From Phycomyces blakesleeanus NRRL 1555(-) (taxonomy: Eukaryota; Mucoromycota; Mucoromycetes; Mucorales; Phycomycetaceae): a stretch of 64,000 nt of DNA. Below are positions 27,091-39,389 of this stretch, one piece after another; positions within the stretch are counted from its first letter, which is position 1; the number at the start of each line of letters is the position of its first letter. The notes under the pieces were generated by a model. The model ran no database searches. It was not told the DNA's origin and was given only the letters and a program-made list of their open reading frames with translations. The stretch spans positions 372,001 to 436,000 of the forward strand of contig NW_017265188.1 of the NCBI RefSeq assembly GCF_001638985.1. Direction: 5' to 3'. The position numbers were made by a program, and so were the translations under genes.

Positions 27091-27293
27091 TTGCTGATAT
27101 ACTTTTCATAATATATGTATAAAAGAAAGGCCAATGCTAAAATAAATAAATAAATAAATGAAAGACCGTCAGCATTTGTAGGAGAAATATTAACATTTTA
27201 TTTTATTTTATTTTGAGCAATTCATCACAGTGCATCACCTAAAAAGAATAACAATAAAAATAAAAATAAAAAATAATAAGAGCCTTATTTCTC

Positions 27294-29140
27294 ATGGAGA
27301 GTTTAAATACCAATACAATCAAGCGATCTAAATGGGCATCAGACGAAAGTGAAGAAGATATCAAACCCCAAGAGCCAAAAAAACATAAAAAGAAAGAAAA
27401 GATCACCAAACCCAATTCCGATTCTACATCAGCAGTTCGACTCGCAACCATTTCTGCTGCTCCTCCCGTGTCAGCACCAGCACCAGCACCAGAACCAGAG
27501 CCAGTACAAACACAAACACAAACACAAACTAATCGGATCCCACGTCCCACAAGCCCCCCACCAAATCCTCTACTGTCTGCATGTCGCAGCGTTGATTGCT
27601 ATGAGCGTTTAAATCATATTGAAGAAGGATCGTACGGAATTGTGTTCCGAGCGCGCGATAGAGAGACGGGTGATATAGTCGCCTTAAAGAAGTTAAAGCT
27701 CGAGAAAGAGAAGAATGGATTTCCGGTCACTAGTTTGAGAGAAATCAATACACTGATGATCGCCAAACATCCTAATATTGTTAATGTACGCGAGATTGTA
27801 ATGGGTAACCATCTTAACCAGTAAGTCTCAATCATGTATTTCTATGGGGACTTAATTATGCTCATTATCATGGTTATGTATTTCTGTGAATTTTACAGAG
27901 TGTTTATTGTCATGGATTTTATTGAGCACGATTTAAAGACATTGATGACAGATATGCGAGCACCTTTTTTCCAGTCCGAAGTTAAAACATTGATGATCCA
28001 GCTATTATCCGCAGTGTCATTGATGCACGAAAATTGGATTATCCATCGTGATCTCAAGACAAGTAACCTTCTGCTAAATAATCGAGGCGAGATCAAAGTT
28101 GCAGATTTTGGACTGGCTCGCAAGTATGGCAGTCCGATGGGAAACATGACACAATTAGTGGTGACTTTGTGGTACAGGTACATACGCGATAATGTGAAAT
28201 ACATATAGAGAAACCATCAGAGTGTCGTTTTAAACATAGATACTGTAGAGCACCCGAGCTTTTGCTGGGAGCCAAGGAATATACCACAGCAATTGATATG
28301 TGGTCAATTGGATGTATTTTTGCTGAATTAATTAATAACGAACCATTACTACCTGGTCGGAGTGAGATCGACCAGATTGACAAGGCAGGTGTGTTTCCGC
28401 TTGGATAGAGATATCAAATCTATATCTCTTTCTCACAGGTATAAATTGTTTTTTTTTGTTGATAGATTTTCAAACTATTGGGAACACCTAGTGAAGAGGT
28501 TTGGCCTGGATTCACAAGTTTGCCACACGCCCAAAATGTTGCCTTTGTAAAACAACCGTAGGTTATTTATGCTTGTTGTGCATTAAGGTCTGTATTGATT
28601 ATCAGTTCAATTAGTTACAGCAATTTGCGAAGTCGGTTTGTTTGCATGACAGAAGCAGGCATTGACCTCATGTCTCGTATGCTGACTTATGATCCTGCAA
28701 GACGAATTACAGCCGAACAAGCCCTGAAACACCCATTCTTTAGGTAAATATACTTCTTATACTCAATACCTTTCTTTAAAACCAATCGGATCAATTTTAA
28801 CTGTAATATATATTTTTATGCGTGCGTGTGTTTTGTCTATCAAAAAGTGAAACACCTTATCCAAAGGATCCAGCTCTTTTCCCAACTTGGCCATCCAAAG
28901 GGTCCGGAGAAAAGTAAGCTTTCAACAGAGATATTGTTATTCTTTTGTTGCTTATTTTAAGCTGTGTATGTCTATTTGTGTATTATTATTTTTTTTTAAA
29001 AAAAAAGGCGAAAAGTCCACAGCCCATCGGCACCTCAGGGAGCACACGCAGGAATGGATGATGATGAAGATCCAGGATTGGAAGGAACATTATTTGCAGG
29101 ACAATCCGAATCTACTGGTTTCCGACTCAAATTAGCTTGA
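27294..29140 (+). CDS. CDK11: CDK11-type (PITSLRE) cyclin-dependent kinase, 8 exons
   Basis: Serine/threonine kinase of the CDK11/CDC2L family, which acts with cyclin L in transcription and pre-mRNA splicing. Exons: 27294-27820, 27899-28177, 28249-28384, 28466-28557, 28615-28743, 28848-28913 and 29008-29140. The N-terminus is Lys- and Pro/Ala/Gln-rich ([26 protein letters not shown]). The kinase shows [35 protein letters not shown] (PVTSLRE replaces PITSLRE), [38 protein letters not shown] and the C-lobe [12 protein letters not shown], then [17 protein letters not shown], all in CDK11 order. The intron 28385-28465 uses a GC donor (AAG|GCAGGT); the neighbouring GT would shift the frame, whereas GC restores IDQIDKIFKLLG. 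The stop is at 29138-29140. This gene is convergent with ARPC5. Confidence 0.94.
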
Positions 29141-29441
29141 ACATTTACTTTTTTCTTCTTCTTCTTTTTATATACACCCATGGTTCAGCTAAAGGTTTTG
29201 TGTGTGTTTGTGCGTCCACACGCCTTATTAAGCAAAGGTCATCTTTCTGTTCTTCTTTTTTTATTATTAGATATATATATATATAAAATGGAAGAATTGT
29301 CTGATATGAGTAGTGTACGTCAATTGTTCGAGAAGGTTTATGGGCTCGTATGTACGCGAACATTCATGCCATATTTATGTATATATATATGTGTGTGTTT
29401 GTATTTCTTTTAGAGGGAGCAAGTAAAATAGTGCGTTTTTT
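29141..29441. other. convergent 3' intergenic spacer (CDK11 / ARPC5)
   Basis: 300 bp between two stop codons facing each other, with T-rich and TA-repeat sequence typical of shared 3' ends. Nothing else is seen. Confidence 0.5.
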
Positions 29442-30109
29442 TTACACGATTGTACGTTTATCTGTCATGACACGAACAATGGAGCCAGTACCAGCTACCT
29501 CTGTCAACTAATATAATGAAAAACATATGAATAACACACCATATAAATTGAAATACCCATCCGTACCTTTTCATGCCAAGTTAACAATACACTGGAGTTA
29601 TAAACTTCAGGTCTGGCCATGCCTGCAAAGAGATACTTCATCAACACATCTTGCTCGTCTTGGGAAATCGAGTTGATAACTGGAGTAATATCAGTAGCAC
29701 GAAACTGTGTAAGGACATCCAACACTGCTTGTGTGGCCATACCCTAAAATAAAAATAAATTTTGGTATATACACATACATGTATGTGTGTAAGCATAAAC
29801 CAAAAGACACATAAAGAGAATCATTGGCATGCCTTTGCAACTCCGAGATGGCGACCATAAGGTGGATCCGATAGGGCCAAGGTAAGGGCAGCATTTTGGT
29901 CACCACTAAGAGTATATTCAATGAGGAAGATGATGGGTAGATATTTATGCTTATTACCGAGTCAATAGATTTCGAATGTCAGTGGTTCGCGACTGGATGG
30001 TAGCATTCACTTGTTCGGCTGGAAGAGGTGACTCAAATTCGGCAAGGAATTCATCTTGGGTATAAGTATCCTCGTCAAACTGGTCAATATCAATTTTGCG
30101 CCACGACAT
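29442..30109 (-). CDS. ARC15: Arp2/3 complex subunit ARPC5 (p16-ARC), 4 exons
   Basis: Smallest subunit of the Arp2/3 actin-nucleating complex, which bridges ARPC1 to the core. Exons: 30109-29958, 29905-29833, 29743-29567 and 29507-29442. The protein opens MSWRKIDIDQFDEDTY and includes LLTRGDQNAALTLALSDPPY, AVLDVLTQFRATDI, VLMKYLFAGM, LLTWHEKLTEVAGTGSIVRV and ends TIV, matching p16-ARC over its whole ~155-residue length. Between exons 2 and 3 the best join is a GC donor (AAG|GCATGC) to an attttag acceptor, giving AKGMATQAVL; the GT alternative would delete three residues and use a poor donor. The symbol follows the yeast name for the same subunit. Confidence 0.92.
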
Positions 30110-30997
30110 TTTATTATGTTAAAGAAAATAGTAATAGACTAGAAAGGCTTGAGTGTATCGAAGACTTCAGTCTGAAAGTATGTCTTTCTACGTCATCTTA
30201 TGCGGATATTTAAATAAACGTTTCTTCCAAAAAAATCATTTTCAAGTCAAAATGAATTTTGGTTTCTATTAGAGATATTTTGCAACAAGTCAAGTAAGAC
30301 ACCTGTGAATGAGTGTGGATGTAATAGTGTGTAGGTTCTGGTTGTGTTCTTACCGACAATAATGAGCAACTGCTACCGAATATCCTGAAATATTCATTTA
30401 TATATCAATACGCACAAATATTAATTTAGTATTGAAAAAGTTAATTAATATGTGTAACCTAACTGCTGATAACAGAACAGAACAGAAAATACAACACAAT
30501 ACAATAAGATTGATTTTAAGAAAGAGGAGCTGATATTTTTCGAAGCATAATTACAAACATTTTTATGCTTGTTCAATAAACATCTAAACAGTGGCAATTT
30601 TATTATTGTTTATAAAACAAATAACAATATCAGCAAAAAAAAACCGTTTTATAACAAGAAGTATTTGGTCAACAGGAATCGATAGAAATTTGGATTCATT
30701 TCCTCTCTTTCTTCAAGTATAAGTAATAGTGGATAGTAAAATTGAATAAGGGGAGTTGTAAGATTTTTTTAAAAGAAAAGAGAGAGTATAAATTAAGCAA
30801 AGTAGAACTGCTTATTATTATTATTATGACGATGAAGAAGATCCCTTCTAATATATATATATACATATACATATATATATAAGACTTCATTTCTTTATTG
30901 GACTTCTTTAAAAGAAGACCAAATAAATAAAATATATAGGGGGTTTTATACTGGATTTTGTTTCTTGTTATGTTTAGGCTGCGACTAGTATTAATGC
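30110..30997. other. intergenic, about 0.9 kb
   Basis: ARPC5 promoter on the left and septin 3' region on the right. It contains AT-rich sequence with TA and TTA runs (about 30815-30880). No gene recognised. Confidence 0.55.
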
Positions 30998-32787
30998 TTA
31001 TTTGTTGAAAGAGAAGCCCTTCTTCTTTGATTTTTCGGGTGTCATTGGTCTTCCTGCTTCCAGTCGGCGCCTCTTTTCCTCAAGCTCAATGCGTTGTTTG
31101 TCCAGAGCTTCTTTCATCTCCTTGTGGCGCGCATAAAGCTAAATTATATAAAAGAGAAATTAAGTATATCTGTAGAATTATTTCACGTTGCTCCTAAACT
31201 TACTTCTTCTTCGGATTGTTTCAATTTGTGTTCCTTCTCCTGCACCTTGGCGTGGAATACAGATCGCATTTCAGTCTCCATCTTGGCCAGTTTCTGCTCG
31301 TGAGCCAAACGCTCCTCTTCCATCTTCTGGACTGGGCTAATTATAAAAAAAATAAGAATAATATGAATAAGTAAAATAATAATAAGCAGCAAGGAAAAAA
31401 CAAGGCAAAAGTAGAATAGGGGATATATATGTGTGTGTGTGTATCTTTTTTAGACTTACTTGACCTCCTTGAACACAGAGGGATCTTGTTGGATACCCAT
31501 AGCAGACAATTTCTCTGTGCGATAATTCTCATAGAGAACATCATTTGTGAACTCCTTGAGTTCTTCCATGTGTGTACTATAATTTGAGTCCGTAAGAAGC
31601 AGCACTTTTTTCTCTTCCCTTCTTCTTCTGGATATTGTAGATTACTCACCGAATCAACATCTGGCGCAATTTAACGAAATCACAATGCTCTTCGTTGTCG
31701 ACCTGAATTACTCCCCAGGGGTATCTGCGTCCACGAACCCGACGGCCTCCTTCGACTTCAAACTCTTTATCTGATCCAACGATAGCAAAGGGGATCTTGG
31801 ACATAACTTCGCGGTTTTCTGCAATTGTCTCCTCATCATCATATTCATATGCTGGTGCTTGGTATATTTGGATATTGTGGTGCTTGATATCAGCCAAGAT
31901 GCGTTGTTTAAATGCAACAACCTCTTCTTCTGTCAAGGTGTCTGCTTTGGCAATGACAGGAATAAGATTGACACGGGTATGGAGACGTCGCATGAATTCG
32001 ACATCAAGTGGTTTCAGGGCATGACCGGTAGGAGTGATGAAGTACAGACAGGCGTGGATTCGGTTATCGACCATCTTGCGACGGTTGACTCTGTTCTCCT
32101 GTTCAAGATAGGCGTCAAAGCGAGATTCAATATTGTCTAGGATAGGCTTCCAGCTAATAAATTGTAGTGCAGTGAATTTGGTTAGAGACCAGGTGTGTAT
32201 AGAGTCAATTGGACTCCATTTGTCTATTATGCTTATTATTATTACCTCTCTTCGTTGTTGACAAAATCACCAAATCCTGGTGTGTCGACTACGGTCATTC
32301 TTAAGCGAACGCCATTTTCTTCAATATCTGTGGTTATTGATTGAATTTCGACTGTCTGAGGACAGTCATGAGTGGGTTCGGCAGGTTGCTTATTGGGATA
32401 GATTTGGGTATTAAACAGGGTATTGACCAAAGTCGATTTACCAAGACCGGATTCGCCTTTGAGGATATTTTAGTATAAATATATATATATATAGACTGAA
32501 TTAGTGATAAATTAAGGATGGTTACACATACCAACGACCATGCAGGTGAACTGGAAACCTGTCTTGACAGACTTGCGATGTACTTGGTTAGGGAAGTTTG
32601 CGAATCCGACATAGCCCATGAGTTTCTTTCGCATGACAGTAATCTACACAACAGGTTAGTTGGTTGGGCAGTGATTATGTATAAGAAAGAAGAAGAAAAA
32701 AGAAACTTACGCCTGATGAACCGTTGACTTGATCTAGATGAGGAATGTGAGATGAGAGTTGATTAGGTTGAATGACTTACCGTTCAT
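30998..32787 (-). CDS. CDC3: septin, Cdc3/AspB-type, 8 exons
   Basis: GTP-binding septin that assembles into filaments at septation and hyphal growth sites. Exons: 32787-32781 (7 nt), 32733-32711 (23 nt), 32643-32532, 32456-32246, 32153-31650, 31576-31460, 31336-31204 and 31138-30998. The protein opens [20 protein letters not shown] and shows the polybasic region and [16 protein letters not shown]1 [10 protein letters not shown]3 DTPGFGD, G4 AKAD (VIAKADTL), the septin unique element ([19 protein letters not shown]) and [11 protein letters not shown]-terminal coiled coil follows ([20 protein letters not shown] to LEEKRRRLE), ending KKKGFSFNK. The coiled coil and [18 protein letters not shown] favour Cdc3/AspB (SEPT7-like) over Cdc10. 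The N-terminus is much shorter than in yeast Cdc3. The first two coding exons are tiny and were placed by phase. Confidence 0.93.
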
Positions 32788-34149
32788 TGTAATTAAGAGA
32801 GTAATGAGAAGAGAGGTGTCTATGAACAGGAAGAGTTGGTTCTTTCTTAGGTTGGTCTTTTTGAGGGGAAAAGTATAATATTTTTTTATTTTTTTTATTT
32901 ATTAAATATATTATATTTTTTCATTTTCAGGGTAAAAATAAAATAAAATAAAAAGGGAACCCTCGACTGGATATGTATAAATGTATACAGGTATATAATT
33001 AAGTGTGTGTATAAGGAGTTCGTTTTATACCTCTGCTTTGGTGTGAATCCTAGAGACTTATACTCACTAGGTTTTTACAATGTTGAAGAGAGGGGTAAAA
33101 AAAAAGAAGAATATATATATATCTTCGAATCCCCTCTCCAAAAACCCCTCCTCCTCCCCTCCTCACTCAAGCTCTTTTTTATATTTGTATTTATATCTTT
33201 TGGCTGGTTGTTCTTGGTCTCTTGGTCTCTTGGTCTCTTACTCTTCTTGCTCTATCCTTCTCCTCCTTTACCCCCCCTCTTTGTTTCCTCCACTCCTGCA
33301 AAACTAATAAATATATATATTGTGATGCCAAGGACTCCTTGGACTCTTTTATCTTATATTGTAATATGTATTTTATTTTAGTTTTATAAAGAAGCTTTAT
33401 GCTTCATACGTTATTGTGGATCTTAATCTTGTCTGGAGTGATGTCTAGTATTATTATTAAAAAAAAAGATATATAAATGAGCTGTTTGAAATATGAATAC
33501 ATAATATACGTTATGGAGTCTCTTGCCCTTGCTTTGATTCCCCTAGTGTCTACTCCCCCGTTCATCTCCTTTTCGGTAACCCTCATGCGTTTTGATTTCT
33601 TTAGTAGACATAATCCTTTAGACAACCTCTTGTTTAGATAATCTTGTTTATACCATCATGTCTTTCGCTTGCTTGCCTGTGCTATTTTACCCTTATTTTA
33701 TGATGTGCATGCATACTAATGTACTTGACATTTACTCAGCAAATAACCATCAGCCAATAATATATGTTAGAATTGCCAAGCCAAAGTTATCTGTTTGGCT
33801 ATTATTGATCCAGCGTTATTTTCATGGTGTTAACACTCATTGAACTACAATAAGACGGAAAGAGAGCACTGATATCTTGATAGAACTGTTAAGACATATA
33901 GTAACCAAGACTCTTGCATTGATATTCACATTTGTATTCACACTTGTACTCTTCGTCATACTCTAATACAAGCCTGAGGCTTTAATTTCTGGTTCTGCAT
34001 CGTTCTCCGCCACAAGAGTGAATGAATGAATTTCCTTTTCGGAGTAGCTGAATCAGAAGAAATGAGATAAAATGAAATACGTTGCTACCCTTTTTTTTCA
34101 AAGCTTCTTTTCACTCTATACTGTAATAATAATAACAATAATAATAATA
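32788..34149. other. intergenic, about 1.4 kb, with strong pyrimidine tracts
   Basis: The septin promoter side contains T-rich and C/T-rich tracts (33120-33300). The rest is AT-rich with no recognised gene; short open frames here (33007-33381, 33658-33843) have no protein-like composition. (AAT) runs near 34123-34150 lead into the next start codon. Confidence 0.5.
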
Positions 34150-34640
34150 ATGTCAACTCCCTGTCCAAGATCCAACCTCTACGACTCACTTCCCAAACTC
34201 GAGACTTGGTACAGCTCAGAGGCAGTTGAATATGTTATCCCCCAAAAGAAACCATCCCAGATGAATCGAAATGTCTCGTTTTCAACCGAGCCTCCCTCCG
34301 TACACTATCTTGACGACCAGGAAGAAGAAGAAGAAGTTGTATTAAAGGAACACCAAAGAGCTATGAATTCAAGTGGTAAGTAAAATTTGATACCTATACT
34401 TCTGGATCAAAGACCATTGTTCTTACAGTCTCTTATCTTGATTTCGATTTACAACAAATTCAGTACGATCTTTCCTAAAACATTGTGCAAGAAAATTCGG
34501 ACACCACTCATCCTCCTCTCGTAACGCCATACGCCACCACGCCTAATCAAAACACACAAAAGCAACCGCAAATGCAATCACAATCGCAATCGCAAACTCA
34601 AACTTATTACTCTGACACAAAATACTCATACTATTATTAA
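34150..34640 (+). CDS. small intrinsically disordered protein, 2 exons
   Basis: I do not recognise a family. Exon 1 is 34150-34375 and exon 2 is 34492-34640; the 116-nt intron keeps phase (G|AA). The product is about 124 residues with no predicted globular domain or membrane helix. It contains RNVSFSTEPPSVHYLDDQ followed by an EEEEE acidic run, and a C-terminus rich in Gln/Ser/Thr (QMQSQSQSQTQT) ending in Tyr residues (YSDTKYSYYY). RNVSF fits the RVxF-type protein phosphatase-1 docking pattern, which with the following PPSVHYL is reminiscent of fungal PP1-regulator segments. That is inference. The (AAT) repeat just before the ATG and the short length lower confidence, but the ORF/intron structure is clean. 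Confidence 0.55.
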
Positions 34641-34994
34641 TTTCCTTTATATATACATTATACATACATTCACACACAAACACACACACACACAATATTC
34701 ATACAAGTAATAATCTTTAATTCTAATGTAATTCTCTTTTTAATTCTTACTCTTTACTCTTTACTCTTTAATATTTGATATCTTTTCTATTTTACTTTAC
34801 AGTCTATTAATTGGATCCAACAGTTTTGTGGGACAACCCAATAAGAAAGCCACTTTAATGGCATATGCTCTAATCGGGAAATCCGGAGCATTAAAATAAA
34901 AATAAAAAATTGTACAACAGTGCAAAAGCAAAAAAGATATATATACATATATATTAATTCTATTAGAGTTCCTTTTTAAAATTCATTTAGTATT
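34641..34994. other. convergent 3' intergenic region
   Basis: 354 bp between the small disordered protein (+) and OGG1 (-). AT-rich with CA and TACTCTT short repeats; no gene. Confidence 0.5.
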
Positions 34995-36520
34995 CTATCC
35001 AATCGTATTTTTACGTTGTCGCTTCGACCGTCGGACATGTGTATCATGCTCATTGTCTTGATCCAACACTGGATCTGGGACGATTAGCTTCTTCAAGACA
35101 ACTTCACCAATCAATGCCTCCTTCTTTACGGCCTTTTCTTTCTTTTCCTTTATAATTCTATCATCAAATGATCGCAGATCAGCGGTAAATAGAACCTACA
35201 AGAACCACAGCAAATATATTAGTTGTATAAATAAAATAAAACAAAATAAAAATAAAAATAAAAAAATTTCAAGTAATTAATTAAATAATTCAATTCAATT
35301 CAATTCAAAATCAAAACTATAATTGACTTACAGAGTGAGCCCAACCACTGTAGCTGCCAAACAGATCACGGAAATTGGTCGCAATTGCTTTGTACAGAGC
35401 AGGCGTTAAAGTCTTGGTTTTAGAGACACCAGTGAGGTTGAAGCGGTAATCACGCATCGCAATTTGCCACACGTGTGTATCGACAGGAATAGCTTCATGC
35501 TGATCTAATGACATGAGGCACTAAACAAAGATCATATGTAAGCAGATTCAACAATCAAGAATACGGATTTGTATGTCGATATGTATTTACCACACAGTCG
35601 GCAACCTTTGGTCCCACTCCAGGATATCTCATAAGTGCAGTTTTGGCTTCATCAAACGAAACATTTCTCAATGTATGCAACCATTGCTCTTTCTGATCTG
35701 GATGTTCGGCTGCAATCTGAGCTGCTGTCTGAGCAATATATCTTGCACGATATCCAAACCCTAGTTCTCTTAGCTGATCTTGAGTTCCAATCAGCTTATC
35801 CAACGGAGGAAATGCATAAAATCCTTCTCCATCCATAGTCGCCACTTTGGGCCCAAACTGGACACATAGCTTGTTGACCTATTTTATATATGGTATGATT
35901 CACATGCACGGTGACTTTTATATATACACATTGTAGATATTAAATGCATATAGACATTTATTTACCATCTGTGATATTCTGGAAATGTTGTTATTACTTG
36001 AACAGATAAACGACACAAGATTCTCCCAAGGGTCCTGTCTGAGAATACGAATTCCTTTCAGCCCCATGGCTTTGACCTTGAAATTAGGATCTATACCAGA
36101 CCATCTCTCATAACATTCTGACAAGGATACTTTGTCCAACTGGAAATAGTCTCTCAAATCTTTTTCGATTGTCTTGTCTTCTTCCCACTCTCCATACATA
36201 ACACTAGTGTCTAGTATTATAGAAACACACATTATTAATTAATAAATTAATTAATGAAATATTATCATCAAAAATTTTAAGGTAATATAAATTTATTTGT
36301 ACCTGTTTCTTTCAAAACCACCAGTCTACCGTTCAATACACAAGACCTTTGATATGTATAAGTCAAAGAAGGCAAAATTCGAGTAGGCTTACCAAAGGCC
36401 ATTGTTTTGCTTCCATCGAAAACTCTGTCCGCATCTTAAAGTGTCCAGACGCAATTCATTGGGTGAGACATTAAGATCTTTCCATTTAAGAAGACTTGAT
36501 GCACGAATTGGTGGTGTCAT
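34995..36520 (-). CDS. OGG1: 8-oxoguanine DNA glycosylase OGG1, 6 exons
   Basis: Bifunctional base-excision repair glycosylase/AP lyase removing 8-oxoG opposite C, nuclear and probably mitochondrial. Exons: 36520-36393, 36346-36303, 36210-35966, 35878-35591, 35520-35332 and 35195-34995. The protein has RCGQSFRWKQ (N-terminal OGG domain), SFICSSNNNISRI, GFGYRARYI, and the helix-hairpin-helix with catalytic lysine GVGPKVADCVCLMSLDQ, then the catalytic Asp in IPVDTHVWQIAMRDY. All active-site residues are present. The C-terminus is basic (RRSKRQRKN), a possible nuclear signal. The length (~360 residues) is normal. The 44-nt second exon was set by conservation of LWSCVLNGRLVVLKE. The gene is adjacent to a 12-kb palindrome but does not overlap it. 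Confidence 0.94.
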
Positions 36521-37909
36521 GATGTTAAATCTTCGTCACTGCTATTTTTTTTTCATTTTTTTTTAGTGAACATACAGCCACAATATATTCAGCCTCCTCA
36601 GCGGAGATTTCTCTTATAAGGAAATCATTGCCACACAATGTACACAGAAGGGCAAAATAGAGAATACATATAGTAGTTTTCAGGTAAAATTCCTATCGCA
36701 AAAAGGATCAAATAATATTAGTATTGTTATTTTTTCCTATTTATGTCAGGTGGAATATATCCTCTCGGTAATTTAGCGTATACTCATTAAAGATAACCAT
36801 TACAATCAATGTCATATCTTTGCGACACATTGCAATTAGCAAAAGTATTAAAAAGTCCCTCAAGTATATATATACACACATCAATTTGAAGCTGATCTAG
36901 AGTGACCCAACAATACCCAAGAATCCCTTTCATCTTTTTTTCATATTTATACATATACAATATATACTATTTACAGAGAAAATTGTTGCTCCTGATCCAC
37001 ATTGATGTTGTACTTCAAAAGTTAAATGGCGCATTCTTAAGATGTGTTGTCGCACAACCATTGTTTTTGGTTTTTGGTTTTTTTTTTTTGCTTTTCATTG
37101 TTGGGTAAAGTACAGCGTTTAAACTTTATATTGGTACAGCTTGAATTTTATTTTAAGGTCGACTATGGCCACTAATAACGTCTTGAATTATTGAAGACGC
37201 TCTTCTAAGCGGTGGAGCCGCATTGCTATATCATCCTGCAACTTTTACAAGTGAGAACATTATTCAAACCCAAAGTAAGTTTCAGCAAAAGCCATTTTAT
37301 TACATAAATGACATTCGTGTATTTGAAAAAATGGTAGTATGATCTCCCAACAACCCTTGCATTTCTTCTTGTTTACTTGGTGTATGATTTGCAAACTCTT
37401 TTGATCTGCAACTTTTAAAGCCATATTGGCGCCAGCTGTTGCATACATTCCTTCGTTCTACTTGATTAACATCATGGTTACAGATTTCTACATTACGCTT
37501 CTGCCTTTTTAGCTTAGCCATTTAATATTCAGTACTTCTTTTATGTTTTGTAACAACTACATCATGGTCACATATATTAGATTTTTCAGCTCTACGCTCT
37601 ATGTCATATATATGTAAAAGTATGAGTTTTGTTTAGCATATTTATCGTCTCAATTTGTGAGGTGATATTTTAAAAAAAAAATTCTCCTATAACAAATCAA
37701 AATTCGTCTCAACCTCAAGTAAAAAATATATACACACTATTATACTTAATGCTCTTGGTTTCTTTTAAGCTTTGGTTTCCAATATAACAATAAACTTTAG
37801 AAATTTCTGAAGCATTGTTTTGATGGATATAATATAAAAAGGCCTCTTCTGTCTGTATCGATGGGAACACAAGTATCAATCGTGAATTTTAACTCACATA
37901 TTCACTGTA
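36521..37909. other. intergenic, about 1.4 kb, next to the palindrome
   Basis: OGG1 promoter region to about 36700. The 37260-37540 stretch (minus strand) has two overlapping frames that read like a frameshifted fragment with cysteines (KKKCKGCWEIILPFFQIHEC HLCN), possibly a zinc-ribbon remnant; no family is recognised. The rest is AT-rich. It ends at TA (37908-37909), the border of the left palindrome tip. Confidence 0.4.
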
Positions 37910-38404
37910 GGGGGTTTCACCAGCTTTGGATGCTTGACTGTTGGATGTAGCGGTAGTTTAATTCGAAAAATGATTGGCTGCGACGAATCTTCAAGAAATG
38001 AAAACTGAGCATCCAGGCATCCAAAAAAAAATAGTTCGATAGTCTAATGTAATGACTTGGCCAAAATTTACAAGATTCTGTGCTTTATGTACGATTGATG
38101 GCAAGGTTCATAGAAAAGCAATGTCAAAAATAAAACATAATCAATCTATGTAAGAGTGGCTATCTTAATACAAAGTTATAGAAGTCTAACTTACTTGTAG
38201 GGAATTTGGGCATGGGCAATATATTTATGAGTATTCTAATCAAGTGTATTATAAATATGAATTCTGACATATATGAGAGAAACCATATCAACCAAGAGAC
38301 ATTAATGGTATTCAATAGTTGTTTTTTGACATTGGTTATTGTTGGATAGTGCTTAAACTAACAATACATCCAACAGTCAAGCACCCAGAGCTGGTGAAAC
38401 CCCC
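37910..38404 (+). mobile_element. MITE-2 copy at the left tip of the palindrome
   Basis: A 495-bp non-coding element with ~50-bp terminal inverted repeats starting GGGGGTTTCACCAGC and including TGCTTGACTGTTGGATGTA. It is bordered by TA on both sides (37908-37909 and 38405-38406). The TIRs differ at a few positions from each other (TTTGGATG versus CTGGGTG). TA target sites suit Tc1/mariner or a similar TA-targeting family; the G-rich tip is also seen in PIF/Harbinger elements, so the superfamily is open. Confidence 0.7.
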
Positions 38405-38544
38405 TATAAGGAAAAGCTCTTTGAATTGAAAATCTAATATATTATGAGAAAAGGATAGTTTTACAATCTGGGCATATTTTACCTTATTTCTGAATCATTA
38501 TTCTTTACATTTGAAAAGGTGATACGGACAGTATTGGTTTATAT

Positions 38545-38632
38545 GATGAAGTGGTCCAGACGGTTAAAAGGAAAAGAGAATAGATATCGATCTCCTTTAT
38601 CATATCCTTGACTCAAATATTTGCATTTGGCA
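38545..38632 (+). other. tRNA-like promoter segment (weak)
   Basis: GATGAAGTGGTCCAGACGG followed by TTAAAAGG resembles the acceptor/D-arm start of a Ser- or Leu-type tRNA, including an A-box-like GTGGTCCAGACGG. About 50 bases on, TTGACTCAAATATTT is a poor match to a B box. No proper anticodon arm or acceptor closure is seen, so it is at most a decayed tRNA or a SINE-like head. A mirror copy is at 49333-49420. Confidence 0.25.
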
Positions 38633-39335
38633 GCTTGTTCTCTCAAGAAAGATAAAAAGAAAACAAAAGTGCTGTGTAAGGATGGTCTTTATTGCTTTCA
38701 TCTTTCGATAATTAATAAAGAAAAATAAGATAATCAGTAAGATATTGTTAAGCTATTACAAAGATGTTGGGATAGAATATGCTTCTTTGGATAATTAATA
38801 ATGAATAAGAGAGAGAAGTAGAAATAGCTAAATATTTCTGTGGTTGATTATTACAATTCTTGTGTCTTTTAATTGATTTCTTCGCCAGCTATAAGAATTA
38901 TATTCTTTTTGCGGCTACGACTTGAGCAATTTTTTTTACATAATTGATACAAAGAAAGGTTTAGGAAGATAGGATATGTCTGGGTCATATGGAAGTTCAA
39001 AGACACGCGCAATTAACTAATGAACTAATGAAGAATCTTCTATTTATGCAAGCTCTCAATGAAGATAAAGATAGCGAATATATCTACTAAGAAGATAATG
39101 CTCCCTGTCACAAGTTTAATATTGGATAAGAGTGGAAGAAATGACATAATTTTATAGTAATAGTAAGGCTGCCAAGTAGTTTAGATTTTAGCTCTATGGA
39201 GATCTCATAAGAATATTCCACCAGAAGAGTGAAAAAGAAAAAAGAGGTTAATCTTCAAAAACTTTTAAGGAGGTGGCGGTTATTACCTATATGGAATAAA
39301 ACAACACTCGGGTTGGTGTTTGTAATATTAAGTGC

Positions 39336-39389
39336 ATGTCAATGGCTAATTGCGTGGCAATGCCTAATTGCATGTGAATGCTTAATTGT
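39336..39389 (+). repeat. three imperfect tandem copies of a 16-18 bp unit
   Basis: Three consecutive units of the pattern CAATGGCTAATTGC, CAATGCCTAATTGC and GAATGCTTAATTGT lie here. The mirror copy is at 48576-48629. Each unit contains a TAATTG or similar core. Function unknown. Confidence 0.6.

Larger units (their letters stand above)
24189..27293. other. 3.1 kb AT-rich gene desert
   Basis: It holds the P450 promoter (GT-rich repeat near 24255-24285), a pyrimidine repeat (CTTCTTCCT, about 25360-25387), a LINE-type remnant (25861-26194) and a TIR-bounded element (26383-27090). The segment 24300-25850 shows only AT-rich unstructured sequence. Confidence 0.6.

Noticed and set aside
37260..37521. 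Cysteine-containing minus-strand frames as a zinc-ribbon gene
   Set aside because: Two overlapping frames would need a frameshift, and no known family was matched; left as a note in the intergenic entry.
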